From contig NZ_CP071872.1 of the NCBI RefSeq assembly GCF_022647665.1, forward strand, positions 3,782,001-3,846,000: DNA of 64,000 bases, given 5' to 3'. How positions within the stretch are numbered: position 1 is the stretch's first letter; every line of letters starts with the position of its first letter. The notes under the pieces were generated by a model, which was given only the letters and a program-made list of their open reading frames with translations, had not been told where the DNA came from and searched no databases. Made by a program: the position numbers and the translations under genes. Origin of the DNA: Streptomyces formicae. GTDB lineage: Bacteria > Actinomycetota > Actinomycetes > Streptomycetales > Streptomycetaceae. This document shows positions 17,513-25,265 of the stretch, piece by piece.

Positions 17513-18805
17513 TCAGGCCGTGCGGTAGGCGGATTCGAGGGCGGAGCGCACGGCGGCCGCGCTCGTTCCCCGGGTGAAGGCGGTGCTGGTCGCCGTGATC
17601 AGCGGCTGGGTGGCCGTCGGGGGGACGTACAGGTCCGGCAGGAGCACCTGGCCGACCCGGTCACCGAGCCGCTGAGCCTTGGCCACCAGCGGGAACGCCC
17701 TGCTGACCGTGTCCGTCACGAGAGCCATGTCCCGCCCGCTCTCGGTGATGAAGCGCGAGACGACGTCGGGCCGGTACATGAAGCGCAGGAACCTCTCGAC
17801 CGAGGGCAGCTTCCTGACGCCGTTGGGACTGATCCAGAAGCCGATGAGGGTGTACGAGCGCAGGATCGTGGGCTTGGTGTGCGCGGCGCCGGGGGCCAGC
17901 GGCCAGCCGCCGATCTCGGTGTGCCCGGCCGGCCCGGCGGGGACCTTCGCCAGGGCCGAGGACATCGCGGACTGGATGGCTGCGGCCTCGGTGTTGTACT
18001 GCGTGGTCATCATGTCGGACGTCAGCCCCTCCGCCTTGTCGGCGAAGACACCGGCGTCGCGCAGCTGGACGAAGTAGTCGATGCCTTCGCGGGCACCTCT
18101 GCTGCCGCTGAAGTCTCCGGTCGTATAGACCTGCCGGGCCTCGTCGGGCGTGAGGAAGGTCTGGATGATCTGGGCCAGCAGCTTCTGTCCCGTCCAGTCG
18201 TTGCCACCTACGGTGACCGGGGCGATGCCCTTGGCCCGCAGCTTGCGTGCGGCGCCGATCAGTTGGTCCCCGGTGGTGGGAGCGGAGTCGACGCCGGCCT
18301 GCTTCAGCAGGGCCGTGTTGTAGGCGACGGGCCAGTTGGTGGCGAAGTACGGGAAGGCGCGCAGCCTGCCCTTGTTGTCGGTCCACTCCTCCAGCGCGGC
18401 GGGCAGGACGCGCTCGCGCAGCCCCCAGTCGTCGAGATACCCCTTCACATCGACGGTGGCACCGACATCGGTCCAGGCCAGCGTCTTGTCGTAGAGATTC
18501 ACCATGACCACGTCCGGCTCCTTGCGGGCCAGTCGGGAGGTCTCGTACACCTGGGGCAGATCGTCGCCGTTGACGAGGTTCTTGACCCGGAGGCCCGGGT
18601 TCTCCTCGTGGAACGCCTTCACGACGGCCTTGTACGTGGGAGAGCCCGGCGCGGTGGTGCCGAGCTGGGTGTGCACGATCAGGGTGCCGGTGTCGGAATC
18701 GGCCGAGGCGAGCGTGGAACAGCCTGACAGGGCGGGGAGCGCGGTAGCGGCGGCGAGGCCGGAGCCTGCAGCGAGGAAACCGCGCCGACTCAAAGATGAG
18801 CGCAC
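17513..18805 (-). CDS. Sugar-binding lipoprotein of the CUT1 ABC transporter
   Basis: A 430-residue extracellular solute-binding protein. The N terminus SRRGFLAAGSGLAAATALPA has a twin-arginine motif and ends in the lipobox LSGC, so the mature protein is a membrane-anchored lipoprotein exported folded. The rest shows the type 1 solute-binding fold, with VKAFHEENPGLRV early, FATNWPVAYNTALLKQAG and a C-terminal RFLRFMYRPDVVSRF. It is the first gene after the operator region and so probably the most highly expressed. Given the downstream glycosidase, a beta-linked oligosaccharide such as a manno-oligosaccharide is a plausible ligand, but that is inferred. Confidence 0.88.
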   Translation of the reverse strand: MRSSLSRRGFLAAGSGLAAATALPALSGCSTLASADSDTGTLIVHTQLGTTAPGSPTYKAVVKAFHEENPGLRVKNLVNGDDLPQVYETSRLARKEPDVVMVNLYDKTLAWTDVGATVDVKGYLDDWGLRERVLPAALEEWTDNKGRLRAFPYFATNWPVAYNTALLKQAGVDSAPTTGDQLIGAARKLRAKGIAPVTVGGNDWTGQKLLAQIIQTFLTPDEARQVYTTGDFSGSRGAREGIDYFVQLRDAGVFADKAEGLTSDMMTTQYNTEAAAIQSAMSSALAKVPAGPAGHTEIGGWPLAPGAAHTKPTILRSYTLIGFWISPNGVRKLPSVERFLRFMYRPDVVSRFITESGRDMALVTDTVSRAFPLVAKAQRLGDRVGQVLLPDLYVPPTATQPLITATSTAFTRGTSAAAVRSALESAYRTA

Positions 18806-18830
18806 AGCGGGATGTCTCCAACCAGGACGG

Positions 18831-18858
18831 TAACCACGTTTGGTTAATCGATATACCA
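18831..18858. promoter_or_regulatory. Two overlapping LacI-type operator palindromes
   Basis: Upstream of the sugar-binding lipoprotein gene (start at 18805, minus strand) lie two interleaved inverted repeats. The first is TAACCACGTTTGGTTA at 18831-18846, with 6-bp arms around CGTT. The second is TGGTTAATCGATATACCA at 18841-18858, an inverted repeat with a central CG, the classical layout for LacI-family operators. The sites are unusually AT-rich for the region. The regulator encoded at 14532-15701 is the obvious candidate ligand. Confidence 0.7.
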
Positions 18859-19158
18859 GTGGGTTGCGAGAAACCTAGGGGCACTCCCCGGATTGGTCAA
18901 CCCCCGGTTGCCTGCCGAAGACACAGTCTTGTCCGGCGGTTTGAGGAGGGTGCACGGTCGGGGTGTAGGGCCCGCGGTGCAGGGGCCCGTGGTCCGGGGG
19001 GCCAGTGGTGTGGGGTCGGGCGTGGTCGGAGGCCCGTGACGTCAACTCTCCGGACCGGTAGCCCAGTTGTGGGATACGAAGGTGTCGGGGGAAGTGCCGT
19101 TTCTCCCGGGGGCGTTCACTTCGGCGTCGTCCACTGCGGTACTCCCGCTGCTATCAAC
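18859..19158. other. Intergenic region with no recognised gene
   Basis: Between the operators of the sugar operon and the plus-strand phosphodiesterase-like gene lie 300 bases without a supported frame. The first part is GT/GG-rich. The last 60 bases should contain the promoter of the plus-strand gene, but no clear -10/-35 pair was found. Confidence 0.4.
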
Positions 19159-20028
19159 ATGGGCATGGCCATGAGAAACACAGGAAGAGCCCTCGCGGTG
19201 GCCGTCACCGCCTTCGCACTCGCCGCCCCGGCGACCGCGGCACCTGCCGCCCCCGCGGCCGACACCCTGACCGTGATGAGCTTCAACACCTGGCACGGGG
19301 GCGCCCAGGTCAGCGACGGCATCAACAAGATCGCCCAGCAGATCACCAGCGCGGGCGCGGACGTCGTGTCGCTCCAGGAGTACTCGACCGACTCCACGAA
19401 GAAGATCGCTGCCAAGCTCGGCTGGTACTACACCGACACCGGCACGCACGTGGACATCGTCAGCCGCCTTCCCTTCGAGGGCGAGGACTGGACCTCGACC
19501 GGCAACGGTGTGGTCGCCGTGAAGATCAAGGGCATCTGGATCTACTCGGCGCACCTCTCCTACACCCAGTACGGGCCGTACAACGCCTGCTTCGACAACG
19601 ACAGTTACGAGACCATCTACGCCGACGAGGCCACCCGCAGGAAGCAGGCCCAGGAGATCCTGAGCTGGGCGGGTTCGAGTCCGGCGATCATCGCGGGGGA
19701 CCTCAACTCCCCCTCGCACCTGGACTGGACGGCGGACACCAAGTCGGTGCACTGCAACTCGGTGGTCGCCTGGCCGGCCACGAAGGTCTTCGCCGACGCG
19801 GGGTACTGGGACTCCTACCGCGAGGTCAATCCGAACGAGGCCGCCACGCCGGGCAACACCTGGTCGCCGGTGGTGAAGCAGAACGCGGGCCGACCCGAGC
19901 CGCAGGACCGAATCGACTTCATTCTGTACCGGGGCGGTTCGCTGGACGCGACCAGCTCGCGGACCTGGGGCGGGGGTTCGGGCTGGCCCTCGGACCACCT
20001 GGCCGTGGTCAGCAGGTTCACTCTCTGA
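19159..20028 (+). CDS. Secreted endonuclease/exonuclease/phosphatase-fold protein
   Basis: A 289-residue protein with a Sec-type signal (RALAVAVTAFALAAPATAAPA). The EEP landmarks appear in order: MSFNTWHGG, VSLQEYS (Glu ligand), VDIVSRLPFE, YSAHLSYTQYG, IIAGDLNSPSH, DRIDFILYRGG and the final SDHLAVVSRF. The segment YNACFDNDSYETIYADEATRR is an extra loop with a cysteine that may pair with the one in VHCNSVV. Catalytic residues are intact, so a secreted phosphodiesterase or phosphatase is likely. It shares the fold but little sequence with the gene at 11267-12187. Of three close in-frame ATGs I used the first. A strong terminator follows the gene. Confidence 0.85.
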   Translation: MGMAMRNTGRALAVAVTAFALAAPATAAPAAPAADTLTVMSFNTWHGGAQVSDGINKIAQQITSAGADVVSLQEYSTDSTKKIAAKLGWYYTDTGTHVDIVSRLPFEGEDWTSTGNGVVAVKIKGIWIYSAHLSYTQYGPYNACFDNDSYETIYADEATRRKQAQEILSWAGSSPAIIAGDLNSPSHLDWTADTKSVHCNSVVAWPATKVFADAGYWDSYREVNPNEAATPGNTWSPVVKQNAGRPEPQDRIDFILYRGGSLDATSSRTWGGGSGWPSDHLAVVSRFTL

Positions 20029-20117
20029 GCATGGTCCGCGCTTGATCCACACGCGCTGGTCGGGACGTGGCGCGGCGTGGGGGAGCCGGCGAGTTCGGTG
20101 AGACAGGACGCGACGAC

Positions 20118-20150
20118 GAAGGGGCTCCCGGATGATCTGGGAGCCCCTTC
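20118..20150 (+). terminator. Strong intrinsic terminator-like hairpin
   Basis: GAAGGGGCTCCC and GGGAGCCCCTTC form a perfect 12-bp stem around a 9-base loop, 90 bases downstream of the secreted phosphodiesterase-like gene. There is no long U-tract, as usual for Streptomyces terminators. Confidence 0.8.
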
Positions 20151-20486
20151 TGATCCGGGGCCGCGTCCACGTGGCGGTCGCCGACCCGGGCCGCACTGAG
20201 GAGACCGTCACCACCGGCCGCCGCCTGGTCCTCGCGGCCCGCACCGCAGACTCCCGCGGCTGCACGTGCGGGGCGATGCAGGCGACGGATCCGGCGCTCA
20301 CCTCACGTACGGCGCCGTCGCACATCACCGCACCGCTTCCGTGGCTGATCATGCGGTCGCGAGGGCGTCACGGGACCTTCGGGCCGAAGATGGGGACCTT
20401 TGCCGGGCGCGGCGGTCGCTCGGCCGCAGTGCCATGGATAGGGGACGCATGTACGGCGATCCGTCCGACGAACTGCCGAGGAACCT
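20151..20486. other. Intergenic region with no recognised gene
   Basis: These 336 bases between the terminator and the DsbA-like gene hold short frames with no family resemblance. The final stretch contains GAGGAA at 20478-20483, the likely ribosome-binding site of the next gene. Confidence 0.4.
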
Positions 20487-21326
20487 ATGAGCGACAACTC
20501 CATGAGGCCGAGGGGAAGCGCCGCTTCCCCGAAGTCGAAGCAGAAGGCGACCGCGAAGCAGAAGGCGGCCGCCCTTCGCGAGGCCGAGGCCGCGCGTGGC
20601 CGTCGGCGCCGGACACTGCTCACGCTCGGCGCCGTGGGCGCCGCGATGGCGATCGGTGTCCTGGTGGGCACCCAGATGACGGGGCGCACCGCCGACGCCG
20701 ACGAGTCCGCGGCCTCTGGTTCTGAGCGACCGCCGGTCGTTCCCGCCAACACCTCCGGCAAGGATGGCGTCGTGGTTCCCTACGGCGACGAGAACGCCAA
20801 GGGCACCCTGACCATCTACGCGGACATGCGGTGCCCGTACTGCGCGGCCGTCGAAAAGCAGCTCGGTCCCGCCGTGTCGAAGCTGGTGGCGGACGGAACG
20901 ATCAAGGTCGAGTACAGGATGGCCGCCTTCCTGGACGGCGCGCTCGGCGGCAGGGGATCACACACCGCGCTGGCCGCTCTCGGGGCAGCGGCCAACGAGA
21001 GCCCGCGGAAGTTCTTCGAGTACCAGCACGTTCTGTACGCCAACCAGCCTCCCGAGGACCAGGACTCCTTCGCCTCCACCGCCAAACTGGTCGACCTGGC
21101 CAAGAAGGTCCCGGGGCTGAACACCGCGACGTTCAACAAGGCGGTCAAGGAGAAGACCTATCTGCCCTGGGCGCAGAAGACCGGCGACAGCTTCCACGAG
21201 TACGGGATCAGCGGTACTCCGACCTTCATGGTCGACGGCAAGCGCGTGACCGTGCTGGACGACGAGGGGCGGCCGGTGAGTACGAAGACCTTCGTCGACG
21301 AGGTCAAGAAGGCCGTCAAGGGCTAG
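20487..21326 (+). CDS. Membrane-anchored DsbA-like thioredoxin-fold protein
   Basis: A 279-residue protein. A Lys/Ala-rich cytoplasmic N terminus (KSKQKATAKQKAAALREAEA) is followed by one membrane anchor (LLTLGAVGAAMAIGVLVG) at about residues 46-65. The extracytoplasmic domain has the active site ADMRCPYCAAVEKQ (CPYC) and the cis-proline loop SGTPTFMV, which place it in the DsbA/thioredoxin_4 family of disulfide oxidoreductases. It would act on exported proteins on the outer face of the membrane. The TAG stop abuts a MITE-like element, so the element's outer G-run begins within the stop codon. Confidence 0.88.
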   Translation: MSDNSMRPRGSAASPKSKQKATAKQKAAALREAEAARGRRRRTLLTLGAVGAAMAIGVLVGTQMTGRTADADESAASGSERPPVVPANTSGKDGVVVPYGDENAKGTLTIYADMRCPYCAAVEKQLGPAVSKLVADGTIKVEYRMAAFLDGALGGRGSHTALAALGAAANESPRKFFEYQHVLYANQPPEDQDSFASTAKLVDLAKKVPGLNTATFNKAVKEKTYLPWAQKTGDSFHEYGISGTPTFMVDGKRVTVLDDEGRPVSTKTFVDEVKKAVKG

Positions 21327-21485
21327 GGGGTGTCCGGTGGATCAGGCTGGATCAGTGAGCGGCGTCATGTGGCTTCGGATCCAAGGCGGAGGAGGGAGAC
21401 AACGCGGAGCGTTGGCGACTGACGACAACGCGGGAGACGGAGTCGCAGGGCGTCGCGAGCCCAGCATGATCCACCGGACACCCCC
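21326..21485. mobile_element. MITE-like element with 25-bp terminal inverted repeats
   Basis: The left end GGGGGTGTCCGGTGGATCAG continues to 21350 and the right end at 21461-21485 is its reverse complement with one mismatch (a 25-bp repeat with G versus T at one position). The 110 bases between have no gene. Such ends bounded by GTGTCCGGTGGATCA resemble those of insertion sequences and small non-autonomous elements common in Streptomyces intergenic regions, so this is probably a transposase-less derivative. No clear target duplication is visible. Confidence 0.7.
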
Positions 21486-21922
21486 GAGGGCCTGTCACCG
21501 ACGGCCGAGGAGCCAAGGCGAGCGCGACCTGCGTGGGGGGCATCGGCCGCCATCGCGGCGACCTCGGCCCTCGCGCCCGACTTCCCCCGAGGCGGCGGGG
21601 CACGACGGCAGGAACGCGGTTCGCTTGACGCGCAGCCGGCGCAGTGCCTGCGACCTCGTTGGTGACGAGGACCCCCGTCCGGGCAGGGGTGCAGGCCCTC
21701 GGCCCTCGGCCGTCGGACGGCCCCGAGACGGCGGTCACACGGCGGTCATACGCGTGGTCATACCGCGGTGAGACCCTCGGCCGCGAAGATCGCCTTGCCC
21801 CGGCGAACTGGGCGGCCGTCGGGGCAGGGGTGTCGTGCAGGGGAAGTCCATGCCGAGCGTTCCCTGGTTCAGGATCCTCGGGCCTCGGGCCTCGGGCCCT
21901 GTCCGGTCCGGCGGAACGCGGG
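21486..21922. other. Intergenic region with no recognised gene
   Basis: About 440 bases between the MITE-like element and the narK remnant. Short frames here are Arg/Pro-rich, which marks them as non-coding. CTCGG-type direct repeats (as in GCCCTCGGCCCTCGGCCGTCGG near 21700) are local low-complexity sequence. Confidence 0.4.
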
Positions 21923-22531
21923 TCAGCTCGGGGATTCCGCGCCCTTGCGGGCGTAGAACCACCACGTGATGGCGATACACGTCACGTAGAAGCCCACGAA
22001 GCCCCACATCGCGCTGGTCACGGCGAAGTTGGCGAAGAGTGCCGGGATGAAGAAGAAGCCGTACGCGGCGATGCCTGCGGTGAAGCCGGTGACGGCACCG
22101 GACTCCGTCTCGGTCTGCTTCAGGGCCCTGGCGTACTCCGGTGTGCCCTCGGTCAGGCCCTTCAGGTGCTGGTTACGGAAGATCACCGGGATCTGCCGGA
22201 AGGTCGAGCCGTTGCCGATTCCGGAGGCGACGAACGCCGCCAGGAAGCAGGCGAGGAATCCGGGGAAGTTGCCGCCGTCCCCGCCGCTCGGCAGGAAGGT
22301 GATCACGCCGATGATCGAGGCCGCCATGCCGATGAAGGACAGGATGGTGACCCGGGCGCCGCCGAGCTTGTCGGCGATCCAGCCGCCCGCCCAGCGGGCG
22401 AGTGCGCCGAGTGCCGGGCCGATCCAGGCGTAGGTGGCCACCGAGTAGTCCGGGAAGGTGGTCTTGATCAGCATCGGCAGGGCCGCGGCGAAACAGGCTT
22501 CTCCTGGGAGAAAGAGGAGGTCAGAGGCCAT
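21923..22531 (-). pseudogene. narK-like nitrate/nitrite MFS transporter, C-terminal remnant
   Basis: About 195 residues correspond to the second half of a NarK-type transporter: FAAALPMLIKTTFPD, WIGPALGALARWAGGWIADKLGG (the conserved MFS loop), SGIGNGSTFRQIPVIF (the nitrate signature region) and the last helix WGFVGFYVTCIAITWWFYARK. The N-terminal six helices are missing; homology stops abruptly at FAAAL, and the codons before it are unrelated. The break lies 40 bases before the IS701-family element, so the element itself is not the direct cause unless flanking DNA was deleted afterwards. Confidence 0.82.
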
Positions 22532-22551
22532 GGTCAGGAGTCAGGGCCGCC

Positions 22552-23903
22552 CTAGTACTGCAACGGTGTTTGACCTGATGGTTGGGCAGTTTCTGGTGGT
22601 GTGTGGCCGCGTCGTTTGTAGTGGCTGACGCGGGCTTGGTGTTGTCGTCGGCGTCGCCAGTGGGACCAGTGCAGGACGTGGTCTATGGGTGCTGTTCGAC
22701 GGTGGGCGAGGCGGTGGATCAGCCGTCGGATTTCGGGGAGGGTGAGGGGTATGAGCTGGGAGGATCCGTTTCTGCTTTCCCTATGTCGGACGAGCGGGCC
22801 TTCAGGACGGTGAGGCAGGCGTGGGCTGCCATCGCGAGGGTCATGTGCCGGTGCCAGCCGTCGTAACGGCGGACCTGGTAGTCGTCCAGGCCGCATTCCT
22901 GCTTCGCACTCTGGAAGCATTCCTCGACCGCCCACCGGCTGCCGGCGACATGGATGAGCTCGTCGAGGGTGGTCTCCGCGGGGCAGTAAGCGATGTAGTA
23001 GGAGATCTCTTGGGGTCGGCTCACGCTGCGGCGGGCGATCACCCAGTGCCGGCGGTCCTCGCGGTGCCATGGACGGACCTCGACCCTCGCCCAGTCGTAG
23101 ACCCTCGGGCCGTGAGCCCCGTTTCCGCAGGAACGGCGTTTCCACTTCTGCCGGGACAAGCCGGGAAACAGGTCGTGGACAGGGTGGTCGATGGCCCAGC
23201 GGGTGACGACGGTGTCGTGCCGGGTGGTAGCCATGACATGGAAGACATCGGCCCGCTCGAGCTCGGACCGCCAGCCCTTGGAGAATCCGTAGGCGGCATC
23301 GGCGGTCACCCACCGGAAGGGGACCTTGTCCGCAATCGCCTTGCGGACCATCGCCTTCGCGGTGACGACCTTCGTCTCGAAGGCGACGTCATCCGCGATG
23401 CCTGCGGCCCGGCAGCGATCCCGGTCATCCGTCCACGAGGCGGGGAGATACAGGCGGCGGTCGATCAGCGTGCGGCCACGACGGCCGGCATAGGCGAGGA
23501 AGACCCCGATCTGGGAGTTCTCCGTCCGCCCGGCGGTCCCGGAATACTGGCGCTGAACCCCGGCCGAGCGGACACCCTTCTTCAAGAACCCGGTGTCGTC
23601 CACGATCAACACCGCCTCCGGATCGCCGAGATGCTCGACCACATAGCCCCGCACATCGCCCAGGACCTCATCCGCGTCCCAGTCGATCCGGTTCAGCAGC
23701 CGGTGGATCCGGTCCGGACCCGCATGACCGGCCTCCTCCGCCAGCGTCCACCCGTTCTTCCGCTCCAACGGAGATATCAACCCCCGCATATACGCAAGCG
23801 CCGACTCACGCGGCTCCGACCTGGCAAAACGATGCACGAACCGCTCATGCAAAGCCCTCAGCTCACCAGCCCACACCCGGGCCTCAGCAAGTTCCCCACC
23901 CAT
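22552..23903 (-). pseudogene. IS701-family transposase, frameshifted near the C terminus
   Basis: The N-terminal frame reads MGGELAEARVWAGELRALHERF, then VLIVDDTGFLKKG, WVTADAAYGF and WAVEECFQSAKQECGLDDYQ, all typical of IS701 DDE transposases. It stops early after KAETDPP. The remaining family C terminus (QLIPLTLPEIRRLIHRLAH, HVLHWSHWRRRRQHQARVSH) is in the next frame and begins exactly where one base is missing from a short G/C run at about 22758-22760. One added base restores a continuous frame of about 450 residues ending at the element boundary. Either the element is newly dead or the base was lost in assembly. Confidence 0.82.
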
Positions 23904-23956
23904 ACACACACCAACGAACGACCTGGCCACCAGTCACGGCAAACACCGTTGCAGTA
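22556..23956 (-). mobile_element. IS701-family insertion sequence, about 1.4 kb
   Basis: The ends TACTGCAACGGTGTTTG and its reverse complement form terminal inverted repeats. CTAG directly flanks both ends (22552-22555 and 23957-23960), matching the 4-bp YTAR-type target duplication of IS701 elements. The interior encodes one transposase on the minus strand, which carries a frameshift near its C terminus. Confidence 0.88.
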
Positions 23957-23960
23957 CTAG

Positions 23961-24197
23961 GCCCCGTCGTCGGCCGGACTTCCGCCACCGGTGCGATGGG
24001 CCACCCGGTCCCGCCTGGTCCCAGGTCCGGCCTGATCCGGCCGCGTCCGGCCCGGTCCGGCCCAGGCCGAATGGTCCCGGGGGTCACCGTCCCGCCCGGT
24101 CCCCGGTCCGGCCGAAGTCGGCTCACAGAGTCAGCTCCGTCGCATCCGGGATTGGGGGGAGGGAGGAGGCGCTGCGGCACTGCCGGGTCAGTGGGGC
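23961..24197. other. Low-complexity GGTCC/CCGGCC-rich spacer
   Basis: A stretch of near-repeats built from GGTCC, GGCCTG and GTCCGGCC units (especially 24006-24110) between the IS701-family element and the GntR regulator. No frame resembles a gene. Confidence 0.5.
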
Positions 24198-25018
24198 TCA
24201 GTGTGCTGGAGCAGCTGCCTGCACGCAGTGGGTACTCGCGGCAGGATCGGTGTAGTCGAGGGTGATCTGCTGCCAGGCGTGGTGGAACGTCAGGTCGGTG
24301 ACGGCGAGCAGGCGGCCCCGTTGGTCGCGCAGGTGCCGGCGTACGGTCAGTTCGGGAACGGCATCGGCGCCGTGCTGCGCGTCGTGGCGGGTGAGCGTGA
24401 TCGTCTCTCTGACTGCGGGGCGGAATCCGGCCCGGACGACCCACTGATGGAGCAGACGCAGGTCGGGGTCGGTCACCGGCAGACGGGGCATGTAGCGGGA
24501 GAGTTCCGGGACCTCCAGCACGGCGACCGGCGCGAAACGGGTGACGGCATCGTGCATCGGCTCGCCCGAGATGGTCACGGCGCGGTGATGATGAGCCAGC
24601 GCCGGCCGGGTGGGCGGGATGCCGAGCATCTCGGCCATGGCCGCGGAGACCGGTGCGCTGAACAGGCGTCCCTGTATCAGGCAGCCGCTGCCGTCGATGG
24701 GGAAGATCGGCACGGTCGGTTCCGCCTCCGTGAACGCCGTGCGGGCGTCGCGGAATGCGGCGGAGTCCGAGCGGGGCGCGGCGGTGGTCCCGGCCACGTA
24801 GGTGCCCCGGCGGTCCGTGACCACGAGCCTCTTTTCCCGCAGGCATTGGAGAGCAGCCCTGACGGTGTACCGGTTGACGCTGAACTGGGCGGTGAGTACG
24901 CGCTCGGGGGCAGTTTGGCGTGTACGGGCATACAGCCGGCTGCGATCTCACCCTCAAGGTGTGCAGCGATGCGCAGATAGGCCGGAACGGCATCACGTTG
25001 ATGGCGCGACGGGGACAC
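24198..25018 (-). pseudogene. GntR-family regulator with UTRA domain, frameshifted
   Basis: The start VPAYLRIAAHLEGEIAAG and the continuation ERVLTAQFSVNRYTVRAAL together form a standard GntR winged helix, but they lie in two frames. The break is at the GGGGG run 24906-24910; one extra base gives KLPPERVLTAQFSVNRY and a 273-residue protein. The C-terminal part (TVPIFPIDGSGCLIQGR, PPTRPALAHHHRAVTISG, LRDQRGRLLAVTDLTFHH) has the UTRA/HutC effector-domain pattern. It may be a real inactivation or a homopolymer error. A target operon is not obvious; it sits between the IS701-family element and katG. Confidence 0.75.
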
Positions 25019-25265
25019 GAAAACTCACCTCACGGAATGTGATGGTCCGGGCGCGGTGCGGCATCAAGCTAGCATTGGTCTACACCTCTGCGGCAAGCCT
25101 CCTCCCGGACATCCCACGACCTGAAACACACCCGTCATCAACACGGCACGCTTGTCCGGTAGAGCGCCGGCCCGCCCCTGAAGCCCTGCCGTGATGGCGG
25201 CGACGCGCACGGTTCGCGGGGCAAGGGTCCCGGTCGGCGATGAACGGCCGACCGGGACATCAGGC

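Noticed and set aside
11267..20028. The two exported phosphodiesterase-fold genes as a duplicated pair flanking the sugar operon
   Set aside because: They share only superfamily motifs and have different export signals and orientation; chance placement is more likely.
23990..24110. Direct-repeat array or origin-like iterons in the GGTCC-rich spacer
   Set aside because: The units vary in length and sequence and do not form regular iterons; this is low-complexity GC-rich DNA.
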